Shown piece by piece: positions 25,816 through 38,013 of a DNA stretch of 64,000 nt. Within the stretch, counting starts at the first letter, position 1. Each line of letters begins with the position of its first letter. The position numbers and the translations under genes are program-made. The stretch comes from Gossypium raimondii (taxonomy: Eukaryota; Streptophyta; Magnoliopsida; Malvales; Malvaceae): positions 56,518,094 through 56,582,093 of the forward strand of contig NC_068576.1 of NCBI RefSeq assembly GCF_025698545.1. The letters are read 5' to 3'. Below the pieces are notes generated by a model. The model did no database searches. It worked only from the letters and a program-made list of their open reading frames with translations, and was not told the DNA's origin.

Positions 25816-26814
25816 CTATTTCTCTTTTTCCTTCCTCCCTATTAAAGTTTCATCTTCCAAATCATGCTCCATAGCCATTTGCATCTGATAAGACCAGATT
25901 TTATTTCTCTGTTGTTCTTCATGTGTTGCCCTCCCCTCAAGGCTAATCCCTAATATTGGATCAATAGCTTTGCCCCTCTTTCCTTTTGAAGCCTCATTCT
26001 GCTCGTTTAACCCGTCAAACCTACTCTCCATCCAGCATTCTCCAAGTTTCCCTTCCCCCTCCTCTCGCAGCCAAATGCTATTCATTGATAGAGCTCTTCG
26101 AGATGGTGCCCGTAATGTTAAATCCCATCCCATTTCAGCAATCTCCCCTCCAACCCTCATTCTCTCTTCACAGAAAGAGTCATTATGACCTAAACGTCCA
26201 CAGAAAAAACAAAACAGCGATAGACGCTCATACTTAAATTTAACATATGAGTATATCCCACCAAACATAATCTGTTTCTTTCTTTTCAAAGGTTTCCTAA
26301 TATCAATCTGCACTCTTATTCTCATAAAATTATGAGTCTCCTTTCCCAACTTAGATACATCGTACTCCATGAAAACTCCAATAAAATTGCCCAGCTGTGT
26401 TGCTAGGCTTTCAGTAAATAAACCTATTGGGACATCATGAATTTGTACCCAAAAAGGACTAAAAATTAGTGGTACCGTCAATGGATTTTCTCCCCTTCTC
26501 AGTTTGCAGAGTATTAATAAATGATTATTAAAAGTCCACGGTAAACTCTTCAGAACTCTTTCCAAATCCATACTGTGAAAAAATTTAAAAAGGTACCTTT
26601 TTTCTCCCAGATCTCGAATTTGTACCCCACAGACAGGGTGCCACAAATTTGCCATGGTGCTTTTCATAGCTGGAAAGTGAATTATGCTTGCTGTTAGAAA
26701 ACAACCTACAAGCTGAAAATCTTCACGTTCTTTTTGCATGCATGGATCAGTCTGGATCTGTAAAATTTCCTCTTCTTCTTCATTGAGCGACAATTGTGCT
26801 AATTCTGTTTCCAT
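25816..26814 (-). CDS. LINE ORF1: DUF4283 and zinc-knuckle protein
   Basis: An intact 332-aa frame from an ATG at 26814. Residues ~30-190 match the DUF4283 type found in plant LINE proteins (LWHPVCGVQI, FFHSMDLERVL, PLIFSPFWVQIHDVP). A CCHC knuckle, CFFCGRLGHNDSFC, lies at ~206-219. The C-terminal third is charged and low in conserved motifs. The family binds element RNA in the ribonucleoprotein particle. It stops ~50 bases before the probable ORF2 start. Confidence 0.85.
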   Translation of the reverse strand: METELAQLSLNEEEEEILQIQTDPCMQKEREDFQLVGCFLTASIIHFPAMKSTMANLWHPVCGVQIRDLGEKRYLFKFFHSMDLERVLKSLPWTFNNHLLILCKLRRGENPLTVPLIFSPFWVQIHDVPIGLFTESLATQLGNFIGVFMEYDVSKLGKETHNFMRIRVQIDIRKPLKRKKQIMFGGIYSYVKFKYERLSLFCFFCGRLGHNDSFCEERMRVGGEIAEMGWDLTLRAPSRRALSMNSIWLREEGEGKLGECWMESRFDGLNEQNEASKGKRGKAIDPILGISLEGRATHEEQQRNKIWSYQMQMAMEHDLEDETLIGRKEKEK

Positions 26815-28399
26815 GATTGCAGGAATTGATGTTCAGAAAAACTCTCCCGTCCTCCCTATCGTCTGAGCAAAATTGTATTCAAGCCGATTTCAAGAAAAAA
26901 GAACAAAAGCAATCTACGAAAAACCTAAAAAATCATGCCAAAGGCGGCAGACAGAAACGTGCTAGGGTAGCAGACTCAAGATGAGTGGAGTTTTGTTTAA
27001 TTCATGCTTTTTAAATTAATTAAATTAGATTCACACAGACTTCGAAACTCACATATAAAACTATAAATAATAAATATTAGAACTCAATATTTAAAATTTA
27101 CAATGTGATAACCATCCTTATATATATTTTCGGCACTGATTTAGAATAATTTTTAGCAGAAAAGTCAATGGATCAAAAACGTTGACTAATGACGCAAGCT
27201 ACGCCACGTGACAAGCAGTGGCTCTAATAAAATAGACACCTGTTAGGTTCAATAGTTTACTACACGATTTGTTTTATTTTATCAATAAATCTCAAAATTA
27301 TATATAAATTTTAGTTTAACGTGTAATTTTATATATAAATCTTAATTTTGTGTAGATTTATACATAAAATTTTAATTTGATCAATTTTCAAAAATTATTA
27401 ACACAATTATTGTATAGCATCATCTTAGGTTTATTTATTATGTACACAAATAATTATATTTATCTAACATAAAATAAATTGATGTATTTATTTTTAAAAT
27501 ATGTATGATTGAATCAAAATTAAAGCTTCATGTGTATAATTGTACCAAATCAAAGTTCATTTATCAAATTAACTCTAATTTTTTTCAAGAATTTGATTTT
27601 TTATTTTTAAATTGTAAAAATAAAGTATAATGTTGAAGACCATTAAAATTTTTATTGATATCATATTTTGAAATAATCATTATTTAATAATCATATTACA
27701 AAAAGTATGTTATAATCAACTTTTAAAAAGAATTATACCTTAAAATAAAAATATATAAACATGTATTTTGGACGTGTGAAGAACATAGATAGTTGGATAA
27801 TTGATTTTGATCCTCTAGTTTTATATAAAAGTTATTTTAATTATTTATTGAATTTTTGTTTCTTTTAATATTTAAATTTTCATTGTTTGTAAAATTACCT
27901 CGAAATAAATGAAGTAGTTATAATAAAATCATAAACTCTTTCATCCGTTTTGAGGTAATTTAAAAAAATAACGCAAATTTAAAATAAAAATAAAAATAAC
28001 TTTTTTTTTAATTTGATACCTTAATACAAAAACGAAAAATTGGCATTGAAATTTGATCTACCGACAAAAGTGAGACATGAGCCGGCATATGGACGGGGGA
28101 CGAAGTTCCCAAAATCAGAATTTTTTCCTTAGAAGTTTTATGGCCCAAGAAATTTGTTTTGCATAAATTATAGTATCATATTTTAAAATTTTAACTAGTG
28201 CAAAACCGAGTTGAAAATGTTCACTAGATGTTATGTAAAAATGAAAATATCCAAAATTAAGTATATTTAGGAGATAAAAAGAACGAAATTAAATAGGTGG
28301 AGGACTATTTTATAATTTTTTTATAATTAGGTGACTAAAAAATCATAACTAAACCGCTTTTATAAATAAAGTTGTGAATTTTGGATAAACTCGCATAAA

Positions 28400-29390
28400 T
28401 GAACTCTTTTAACTTTTAAAAAGAATTTTTTACTCAAGTAATATAAAATAATTAAATAAATATTGAAATGAGATTAAGGCATTAATATTTACGAATCTAT
28501 GTAGGAGCTACAGTGAAAAATCAGTATCGCCTGACCAATCAGTGGCACCCCTCTCCCAGACACCGGTCACATCAACTTTAAAAATAATAATTTTTTATGG
28601 GTGCCACCTAGTCAATCGGCAGCATCAGTATTGTACTGATTTAATCGCCATAGATTAACCCCTTGCTGCTATTCTGTCATCACTGTAAAAGGAAAAATAA
28701 TGATTTTGGTCTTTCCATTATGTTTGAATTTAAAATTTAACGCTTTAGTATAATTTGGTAGTGGAAATAGGTAAAACTGTTAATTATTCTAATTTTATAA
28801 CATAGATTTTTAATTTTTTTTTTTTACGTTGACGTGATGAGTTTGAAGGTTGTTTTGAAGAAAAACCAATCATATTAGTATTTGATTATGTTATATATTT
28901 GAATTGACTAATTACATTATAAGCATAGAATGATTAAATTACTTCGAATTGAAGTTAAAGACCAAATCTTAAATTAAAATATAATATAGAGACCTAAACA
29001 TTCATTTAACCTAAAGAAAACGTAGTTTTCAGTTATGTAAAGTGCTTGTGTGTACCCGGATAGGTTCTTTTATTTGTTTATAAAATTGGAATAATTAACA
29101 ACGTTAGACCAAAACCATTATTTTTCCTTTTTGGTGATGAAAGAATAGCAGCAATAGGTTAATCTATGGTAATTAAATCTATGCATATTTTTTTAAAAGC
29201 TGTTGTGATCGGTGGTTAGGGAGATGGGTGCTATCAATTAGTCAGGTGGCACCAATTTTTTACTATAACTCTTACCTAGATTCGTAAATATTACTACTTT
29301 TATCTCATTTCAGCATTTATTTAATTATTTTATATTATTTAGATAAAAAACCCTTTACAAGTTTTCTAAAATAACCTTTTAAAGTTGTAT
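28400..29390. mobile_element. Large imperfect palindrome, probable foldback or MITE element
   Basis: The left arm (~28400-28810) and right arm (~29080-29390) are reverse complements over long stretches. Examples in the left arm are AATATAAAATAATTAAATAA, AATATTTACGAATCTA and CATAGATTAACC..TTGCTGCTATTCT. In the right arm their complements appear in reverse order. A spacer of ~250 bases separates them. Each arm also holds a short internal duplication (GTGCCACCT words). The outer limits and a target-site duplication could not be fixed. No coding sequence. Confidence 0.65.
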
Positions 29391-29867
29391 TTTAAAAATT
29401 ATAAGATAAAAGTTTTTAAGGGTGATATTAAAAATAACAAATAAAGGACAGCATTTTATTGGGTAAAAATTCACAAACTTTTATTAGTTAAAAACAATAA
29501 AATAACATTTTTTATTTGACCAATTCAAAATTATTGCTGATAATTTGTATTTATAATATTATGTTTTGAATAAACATTTTATCTTTTAAAAACGCTTTTA
29601 ATTATAATAATAAAGATTTAAATTTTAAAACAAATTATTTTCCAAAACTTTTAACAAAAAATTTAAAATTTTCATATTTTTTCAAAAGCAATATTAATTT
29701 AGCCCCTGAGTTTAAGATTTTATTTATTTATTCGTGGTGGGGTGGGGTCTTAAAGAAAATTATTATTAGTGCTAACTAGCTTCGCTTTATCGCTTTATCG
29801 CTTTATTATTATTTTATTTTAATTTTAATTTAAGATTAGACATTAGTGGCTTGCTAAGGATACTGGT

Positions 29868-30105
29868 ATGGTAGGGGCCTTGGTCCTTTTAAAATGATTT
29901 TTTTTTTATTTACGTTGATTTATAATTTATAAAATTTTAGATTAATAATGATAAAATTATATTTTCATCCAAAAATAATAATAATTTAATTTAATCTTTT
30001 AAAAATATAAAGATGAAATCTATTAAAATAGTAAAATTATATTCTTATTATCATAAAAATATACAATTTATTTTCGTCCCCAAAAAGTTTCGACTTAGCC
30101 TCTGA
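29868..30105 (+). repeat. Dispersed repeat family R1, copy 1
   Basis: Begins GGGGCCTTGGTCCTTTTAAAA and ends near CCCCAAAAAGTTTCGACTTAG. The pattern is a GC-containing head, then alternating ATAAAATTATATTTT and TTTAATCTTTTAAAAAT words, then a C-rich end. Two more copies lie at 47450-47715 and 49350-49625 on the same strand. It has no inverted ends that I can see and no ORF, so I leave the class open. Confidence 0.55.
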
Positions 30106-31979
30106 ATGTATATATTTTATTTGATTATATTTTGAATATTGATTTTTTGAACTTTGTATGACTTTCATTCTAGTTCATAATTAAAGCTGATTGTTCTTTT
30201 CTTCTTTAATTTGCTGGAAAAATTGAAAGGTGTCGTCGGTGGCTTAATGTAAGGAAAAGAATAATTAAAAAGTGATAACGCTGTATCCATCTCTGTTTTT
30301 GTTTACTCTATAATTAATTAACCCTTACGTGAATTGCATTAATTCAAAATAAACAAATACCGTATATTTTTAAAATTTATTTGAATAATTTCATTATAGA
30401 TTTTGACTAGATCGGATCTTTTTGATTTAATACTTTAGAATTACCTATAGTTTCTCTCTAATCCATAAATAAGAGAATAATGCGCTTCAGCACACTTGAA
30501 CTCATGTTCTTTTACGTTAACAATAATACCCATATCAGTCGAGTTAAAACTCAATCGAGTATTATAATTTTAAGAAAAAATAAAAGTTAATACTATGTTG
30601 TTGGTGATGATTGAAAGTGAACTAAAATCAATATACTATATGCCCATCGAATTTTCCAATGCCAAGTGCACTTGGTGAAATATTAATATTACAACCCAAC
30701 ATGTCTATATCTCCAATGTGGTACTGCCACAACACAAATTTCTTTTTTCCTTTAAATTAAAATAATAATAATGAAAGTCAAATACTTGAAATGTGCAGGC
30801 CTCCCTTTTAAACATGTATGTATGCTATAAAATTTACCCCAATTTATATCTTTATGTAAATTTAGTTTTTATTCTAGTTTAATTCGACTCTCAATCTTTA
30901 AAAAGAATTGAATTTAATCATTAATCTTAAAAAAGTAAAATTTTATTTTTAAATAAAAATATCGACTAAAGCATTAAAATCTCAAATATAACAATCTACA
31001 CAGCAATCCACATGTACTTTATTTTTAAAAAAATAATTTTCTACTGTCACGCGAATTTTCACGTCAAAATCTCTACTAAAAAAATACTTTCATGTATTAA
31101 TATTGGGCCTTGTGGTGGTGGTGGCGATTTTAGGCTTAGCGAGACCCATTTAGATGTCAACTTTTGGGCCAATAATTGGTCCGAACTCATTCGTCGATGT
31201 TATACTTGTACTTGGGGTGAAATCACTTCCTTCGATGGAGGATGATTGATACCCATAAATAAATATCAGTGAAAACCAATGAGATGTTTCATCAAACTAC
31301 CCAGATCAATTTCGCATCCTATTTACAAAATTAAACATAATATTTTTAAATATCTAAATTTGGTACTTATTTATACTATATATTAATTCATCGATTGAGT
31401 TTGACATCAAGTTAATTGATGAAAACACAAAATCCTAATTCATTAAAATAAAATAAAAATATAATGATAATTATGTATTTTAATTTTTTATAAAAAATAT
31501 TTATTTTAGTTTTTCCAATTCTCAAACTTAAAGAAAAACTATTTTCTAAAAACACCTACTTAAAAATCAAATTATTAAGGTTAAATTACAGATAGTCACT
31601 CAATTATAATTTTTTTATTTTAGGCACTCAAAAAATTTACAATTTAGACACTTAAGTTACATAATTCAATCATTTTGACCACTTCCATTAAAATCACAAA
31701 TGGCGAGTTGATATGAATTTTTTTAAATTTTGATTTTCCACGTAATTAAAGTAAAACCAATGTCATTGTTATTCATTAAAAAATATCATTTTAGTACCCC
31801 AAACTTTTAATTTGATTTAAATGTGGTATAACCCTAAAAATAATATTGTTAGCAGTTGAACTTGAATTTTGAAATCAAAAAGTAGAAGGACTAAATTTCT
31901 GAAAATTAAAGTACAAGGACTAAATTTTAAATTTTAAAAATATACGAGCTTATAACCCAAACAAAAATATTTATATATA

Positions 31980-32480
31980 GGGTAAACTACAACATTAGCC
32001 ACTAACTATGGGTAAGTTATCGTTTTGGTCACTTAACTAAAAAATGTTACAATTTGGTCATTGAACTATTCAAAAAAATTATTTTAAGTCTAGGTTGTTA
32101 AGTTTATTTAAAAAAAAAATTCCACCAACGAACTCCAAGCGACGATTCGACAAATCAATACGGTGGATCAATATCCATTGATGAGTAAAAGAACATACCT
32201 TAGATCCAAATTAATTTGAAGGTCAAAGTTGGAGATCAAAGAAAAAAACTCTTTGAATATTGATTCGCAGATTTGTAACGTCAAAATCTGTTTCATAAAA
32301 ATAAATTAACTATAGAAGACAAGGAGAATGTGAGTTTTTGATTGGTGCAGGCAATATGAACAGAAAAAGCCATATAGCATTGATTTTAACAGCCAATAAA
32401 TTAAATAAAAACATTTTAATAGTTAAATGATCAAAATGAAAACATACCCATAATTTAGTGACTAATTGTGTAATTTACCC
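31980..32480. mobile_element. MITE with ~60-base terminal inverted repeats
   Basis: The element opens GGGTAAACTACAACATTAGC and closes GACTAATTGTGTAATTTACCC, which are complementary with few mismatches. The pairing continues inward (GTCACTTAACTA against TAGTTAAATGATC). Length is 501 bases. No target-site duplication is evident at the edges. The same GGGTAAACTA terminus begins at 11312. Confidence 0.65.
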
Positions 32481-32711
32481 GGGGAATACAAATTCGTGAT
32501 TAGCAAAAATGAAAATGAAATAGCTGTTGTACACGTAAACCAAACCAAAAAAATCACAATGTAAAAACAGCTAGCAAATACCAAATATAACGGCAAACCG
32601 TCAATTAATTATATTAACATCTTTTTTAATTTCTCTTCGAAATTTTTTTTTTCTAGGGCAGCTCGTTGGCTGCTAAATTTTTATTTTTGCATCGTCGCCG
32701 GCGTCAACAAC

Positions 32712-35700
32712 ATGAACGCCTCCGACGATCACTACATCATAAAGAAAACAGATAATCTCATCGAAGCATGTTATTACATAAAAAAGAACGGCCATGATCC
32801 TTTATGGCGAGATCATAGCTCTTTGAATACTTCCCTTCCTTTCTTGTTAACCCAGCTTTTCGTCGTCCTTTTTGTTGATCGGATTCTCTTGCTCATCCTC
32901 AAATACTTACGTCAGCCTCCGATCGTGGCTCACATCCTCGTAAGTATAATATATCAAATCCGGTTGAAATTGAATTATAATTTTTTTGGGTTAAAGTGCA
33001 ATTTTATTTTACATTAGATTTAAGATTTTCACCCTTGTTAAAAGAATTAAATTGAAATCTTCTCATTTTTGAAGGGTTTAAAATTATGATTTTTCTGTAT
33101 ATTAATTTTTAATTCTATTATATATAAGAGGACTAAAATTTAATTTTTTCATTTGAAGTGCCCGTCCCCTCTGGATTTGTCTCTGGATATGGGGGCGAAG
33201 ACCAACCTCCCAAATGGAAAATTATCTACCTAATTCATTCAACTTTTATGAAATCATAAGTTAGTAAAATGTTATATAGAAATCTTTTCATTTGAAGCGG
33301 GTTAAAGTGTAATTTTGCTAAATTAATTTTGAATTTTATCATGTATTAGGGGATCAAAAGGTAAATTTTCCATTTGAGGCCCTGTCTAGTGTCTACCCCT
33401 CTGGATTTGGCTCTCTATATAGGGGTGAAGACGGACCCTTCCAAATGAAAATTTCTCTATATAACCCTGTTTACCCCTCTGAATTCCGATTCCCTATACA
33501 AGGGCCAAGACAGGGGCATTTACCCTCTAAGAAAATGGAAAATTCTCTTCGTGATCCCTTCAATTTTTATGAAATCATATGTTAGTATACAGGGCATAGC
33601 CTGGGGCTGGTAGGTCATCCCTAAAATAGAAAATTTTCTCTTTTTAGTTTCTTTATAATTTATAAAACGGCAAATGTCTCGCTTTCCTCCTGTCAGTTTA
33701 TACATAATTATGCATGATTGCATCTATGTATGAATGTACTAATTATGGTGGTTTCCATGCAGTGTGGGGTGTTGTTAGGCCCCACGATGCTGTCCAGGAC
33801 CTCATTCTCGAGAAAGTACATCTTCCCTCACAAAACAATATTGGTGTTAGAGACATTTGCCAACTTGGCGTTGACATATTACATGTTTTTGGTTGGGTTA
33901 GAGATGGAATTTACACTTATCATGCATGCCGGATCTCAGGTAGTAAGTATCGCCGCCGCCGGGATTATTTTCCCACTGCTTTTCGGTTTCGGCTTATATT
34001 TTATAGCCGTAACAAAATCCGACCATTTCGACAGTAGGGGTTCAATGTTTTGGGCCATCGCGTTAACAGCAACCAACTTCCCGGACCTAACAAAAATCCT
34101 CGCCGATCTCAAGCTCCTCCGTACAAACATCGGTAAAATAGCTATGTGTTCCGCCATTATCAGCGATATATTCACATGGTTCCTCCTTATAATGGCAATA
34201 TCAATCTTCAACGGCCAAAAATACAACGCTGTACTCTCTACCGGCATTTTCATCCTCATATCTATATTCGCTCTCCGTCCCACCGTCGCTTGGCTAATCG
34301 ATCGTACCTCGAGAGGCGAAATCATTAGTGACACCCATGTTTGGTTCATTATGGCCGGGATTTTGCTCTGTGGGTTGGCAACCGATGCTTGTGGTTCACA
34401 TTCTATTGTGGGTGCTTTCATGTTTGGAGCTATTTTGCCACACGATGACTCTGTTAGAACCAAGATTTTAGAGAGGCTTCAGGATGTCGTCACCGGATTA
34501 TTGATGCCTTTGTTCTTTTTGATCTGTGGATTACGGTCTGACTTGAGGTATATGTTTGAAAATACACCATGGGAGATGGTATTGATTGTTATTGTCATGT
34601 CTTGGGTTGCAAAGGTTGCTAGCGTGTTCTTTATTTCATTGCATTACAAGATGTCGACAATGGACGGTCTCGTTCTGGGTTTGCTTATGAATACTAAAGG
34701 TGTGTTGGCTCTCATCGTCCTCAATACGGGCCGAAACATAAAGGTACTCTCTTCTTTTTCATCGGCAATAGTTTTTGGATTGGTAAGGGGTAGGGGTGAG
34801 CGTTCGATCGAATCGAATGAAAAAGTTTCAAGATAATTGAGTTTACGAATCCTATTTTATCATGCTAACTCGATTTGAAATTTTCTCTAATCAAGTTGAG
34901 TGAAATGGAATTAGAATCGAATCGAATATATTTGTTCGAGTTAAATTAAAAAATAGTTTTGGTGTTTTTTATTTTTATGTAATTTTAAAAAAATATTTTT
35001 CTTTAAAGTTTTTAAAAAATAATCATACTAAGAAAGATTGAAGTGAACAAATAAAAACAACTAATAAAAAAAGAATAAGAGGATTTTGATTTTTGGGGTA
35101 AAGGGGGAGAAATAAAAGATTCTTGGAAGATTTTGATTTTTGAGAGTAAAAGGAAGGGAAAGTAAAAAAAAAAAAGTTGAAGAGAAAGGGAGGGGGTTTT
35201 GGGTAAGGGTGGGGTAGTTTAACATTCAGTTTATTCGAATTCGAAAACTCAACTTTATTCCAACTTAAAATTTGAAAAAAATTCGAGTTGACTCAATTAA
35301 CTCGATTCGAATAATTTAAAATCGATTTTTTTTCGATTTTTTCGAGTTGAATCGAATTTTGCTCATCCCTACTAAAAAGTTTTCATGGTTTGAACCTTGT
35401 TATAAGTATTTTAACTAAAATCAAATTTTTTTGGAGATATTATTGTTGGGAGCATGCCCTGACATTTTTGGGGTCCTAAGCGAAATAATAAATTGACCCC
35501 TTTTTTAAAAAATTATAAAATGTAATACAATAAAAGCTGAAAAATTGTTGGGGCCTAGAGGTGCTCATGGGTCGGGCGGCCTGGCCCGGCCCGATGGCTC
35601 GCCCGAAATATTGGAGGGTTCGGGTAAAAATATTGGCCTGAAATATGGGTTTGGGCAAAAAAATGAGGCATGCTTAGAAAACAGGCCAGGCCTCGGGCAC

Positions 35701-38013
35701 CACTTTTTTGGCCCGAGCCCGGCACGGCCTGGCCCGAATATAATAAATATTTATTTTTTTAATTTTAAAATATTTTTAAAATAATTTTTTTGTTTTTTAT
35801 TTTTAAAACAAATTTTTGATGTTTATTAAAAAAATGGGCCGGGTTGAGCTCGGGCTTAGGAATTTTTTCTCGGGCCGAGACTGGATAAAATTTCAGGCCC
35901 ATATTTCGGGCCAGGCTTGGGCACGGGCCTAGAACGCGGGCCAAAATTTTTTTTGGGCCCGGCCAGGCCCATGAGCACCTCTATTGGGGCAATAGGAGAT
36001 AAAGCATATATGGTAAAAATTGAAAACCCTAGGTATTTAATTAATTTTTTTAGTCTGAAAATTTTTTTAACATTAAAAGCTGAAAAAATATTTTTTGGGG
36101 GCCTATTTCAATCTTGGGCCTTGGGCGGCTGGACTCTTAAACAGCCCCCAGAGTTAGGCTTGATTGTGAGGGCTTTATTTGAATATCATCTCAACTTAAA
36201 TACAATTAGATTCAGATCATAAAATAGATGAGAGCATTTGTGACTATAAAAAAAAGCCTGAATTTTTCTTCAAACCACTCCTCCTAACAAAAAAAAAAAA
36301 ATCTATATCGTATTATGAGTTAGAAAGGGTGTTTCTAAGTAAAATTGATATTAATATTTTAATAAAATATTTAGAAATATTTAACTATTTGGATTAACTA
36401 ATGACGTTATAAAATTAGAGGAATAAAATTATGCTAAAATATTAAAATATACTTTAAGTTCTTACATTATTCATATTTTTGAAATTTAATACCCTACTTC
36501 TATTATGAGAATTTAGTCCCTCTATTTTCTATACCTTACTCTTAAATTCAAGTCTATGGCAACACTATATTTTATTACATGACTATTAAGTGAGTGTCCT
36601 GTCAACAAATTTAGTAGAAAAATTTTAACCATGCTAACAATTAAACCTAAATTTTTAAATGAAAGTATAAGGACTAAATCCATAATGTAAGTGTAGTAGA
36701 GGGATCACAACCGTAATTTAACCTTATTGAACAAAAACAAATATTTACATTTGTGACTTCATCTTTCTTACCAGGCTCTAAACAACCAGTCATTTCCATT
36801 GATGGTTCTTACGCTACTGGTAATGTCATGTTTAATAGAACCCATAATCGCATTAGCCAACAAGTCGACGAAGAAAATCACGAGACACATGAATCGGAGC
36901 ATCAAAGGATCGGAACCAGACACGGAGATACGTATCCTTGCTTGTGTCCATTCCATGCGTAATGTAATGGGAACCATTAGTGTCCTTCACCTTTCTAATG
37001 GCACCAATGATTCATCACTCTCCGTCTTCGCTATCCATCTAATTGAACTATCGAAACGATCCACAACCACGATGCTCATCGTGCACGACGATAAGAACCA
37101 TGACGAAGGTCGGTATAATAACCAGTCGAAAAACGAAACGGCTAATATCATCCGTGCGTTCGAGAATTTGGAGAAAACCAACAACGCGGTGGCGGTCCAA
37201 ACGATGTCGGTTATATCGCCTTACGCTACCATGCATGTTGATATATGTAGCTTAGCTGAGGATAAAAGTGTTAACCTTATAATATTACCGTTCCATAAGG
37301 AAGTGAAAGGTGATGGTAGGATGGGGAATGGGAACTCGAATTTCGCTAATGTTAACATGAACGTGTTGACGAATGCGCCATGTTCGGTGGCGATGATAGT
37401 CGACCGTGGCATGGGGTCGAAAATGTTCGACTCACAAGAGAAATTCCCCGGTAACTTTGCTCGACAAATCGCGATGTTATTTATCGGTGGACCTGACGAC
37501 CGAGAGGCATTGGCTTACGCATGGAGGATGGCTAGTCACCCTGATGTTTGTTTAACGGTGGCTAGGTTTGTCGCGGGTGAACAAGCAATGGATTTAAGCC
37601 ATGACGTTAGTGTCAACCGTGAACGACGGATCGACGATGAACATATAGAAGATTTCAAAGACAAGTTGATGAGAAATATCGGTATAAATTATACAGAAAT
37701 GGTTGTTCACAATGGAGAAGAAATAATAGCAGCTATCAGATCATTGGGTGAAGACTTTTTTGATTTGTACATAATAGGAAGACGACAAGGGGAAATATCT
37801 CCGGTGACTGAAGGACTGTCGGACTGGGGAAGTTGCCCGGAATTAGGGTCAATCGGCGATACTTTAGTATCGTCGAACTTTGCGTTGCATTCATCGGTGT
37901 TGGTGGTGCAACACTACGTTTCTACAGATGCGATTCACGAGATGGCCGATGGTTCTTCGACTTGTTCTTTAGGGGTGGGGACGAAGCATGATGTTCAAAG
38001 ATATGATTTTTAA
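32712..38013 (+). CDS. Cation/H+ antiporter of the CHX (CPA2) family
   Basis: Three exons, 32712-32939, 33763-34743 and 36775-38013, all GT-AG and phase 0, giving 815 aa, the usual CHX length (~800). The N-terminal ~430 residues carry about twelve hydrophobic segments with CPA2 landmarks: PPIVAHILCGVLLGP, NLALTYYMFLVGLEM, GSHSIVGAFMFGAILP and LLMNTKGVLALIVL. The hydrophilic C-terminal half (from ~residue 440) is the regulatory region, with ILACVHSMRNVMG and IIGRRQG blocks. The family moves K+ or other monovalent cations against H+ across endomembranes or the plasma membrane. I cannot name the CHX paralogue. Intron 2 is ~2 kb, about half of it MITE sequence. Confidence 0.92.
33160..33560. repeat. 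Degenerate short repeats in CHX intron 1
   Basis: A unit like CCCCTCTGGATTTGGCTCT followed by TATAGGGGTGAAGACGG recurs near 33165, 33405 and 33470, each followed by CCAAATG(G/A)AAAATT. The copies are diverged. Between them are words shared with repeat family R1, such as TTTTATGAAATCATA. It has no coding content. Confidence 0.5.
34791..35371. mobile_element. MITE in CHX intron 2, TAGGGGTGAGC type (hAT-like)
   Basis: Opens TAGGGGTGAGCGTTCGATCG and closes CGAATTTTGCTCATCCCTA; the termini are complementary with a few mismatches. TCGAATCGA words recur near both ends, as in hAT subterminal repeats. Size 581 bases. The flanking 8-mers GTAAGGGG and CTAAAAAG do not form a convincing duplication. No ORF. 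Confidence 0.6.
35556..35983. mobile_element. hAT-type MITE in CHX intron 2 with 8-bp TSD
   Basis: Opens TAGAGGTGCTCATGGGTCGG and closes GGCCATGAGCACCTCTA-like (CCATGAGCACCTCTA exactly). The interior is rich in GGCCCGGC and GGGCC. TTGGGGCC lies just before and TTGGGGCA just after, a 7 of 8 match, which fits the 8-bp duplication of hAT elements. Length 428 bases, no ORF. Its high GC contrasts strongly with the surrounding intron. Confidence 0.8.

Larger units (their letters stand above)
21307..27010 (-). mobile_element. L1-type LINE, almost full length, decayed
   Basis: The minus-strand element runs from a ~196-base 5' UTR near 27010 to a short A tail (nine T on the plus strand, 21307-21315). 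Order of parts: ORF1 with DUF4283 and a CCHC knuckle; ORF2 with an APE-type endonuclease, reverse transcriptase, zf-RVT region and a C-terminal RNase H-like domain. That order is typical of plant L1 elements. A 13-bp target-site duplication flanks it. ORF1 is intact. ORF2 is broken by several in-frame stops and frameshifts, so this copy is not autonomous. It lies in a 13.6-kb gene-free interval. Confidence 0.9.
27024..32711. other. Gene-free, AT-rich, repeat-dense interval upstream of the CHX gene
   Basis: No gene is supported. Parts: a ~1-kb imperfect palindrome (28.4-29.4 kb), a short CGCTTTAT tandem (29783-29808), a copy of a dispersed ~250-base repeat (29868-30105) and a TIR-bearing MITE (31980-32480). 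A short moderately GC patch at 31085-31240 encodes a Gly-rich reading frame with no recognisable domain. The last ~70 bases before 32712 are probably the CHX 5' UTR. Confidence 0.6.

Noticed and set aside
31012-31245. 77-codon frame with a Gly run (GPCGGGGDF)
   Set aside because: No recognisable domain, no conserved neighbour and no splice context; kept only as a note in the gap entry.
34783-35379. 8-bp target duplication of the first CHX-intron MITE
   Set aside because: GTAAGGGG and CTAAAAAG match at only four positions, so no duplication is claimed.
36753-36962. Alternative frames within CHX exon 3
   Set aside because: They are shadows of the CHX frame, which continues the family sequence across the splice site at 36775.
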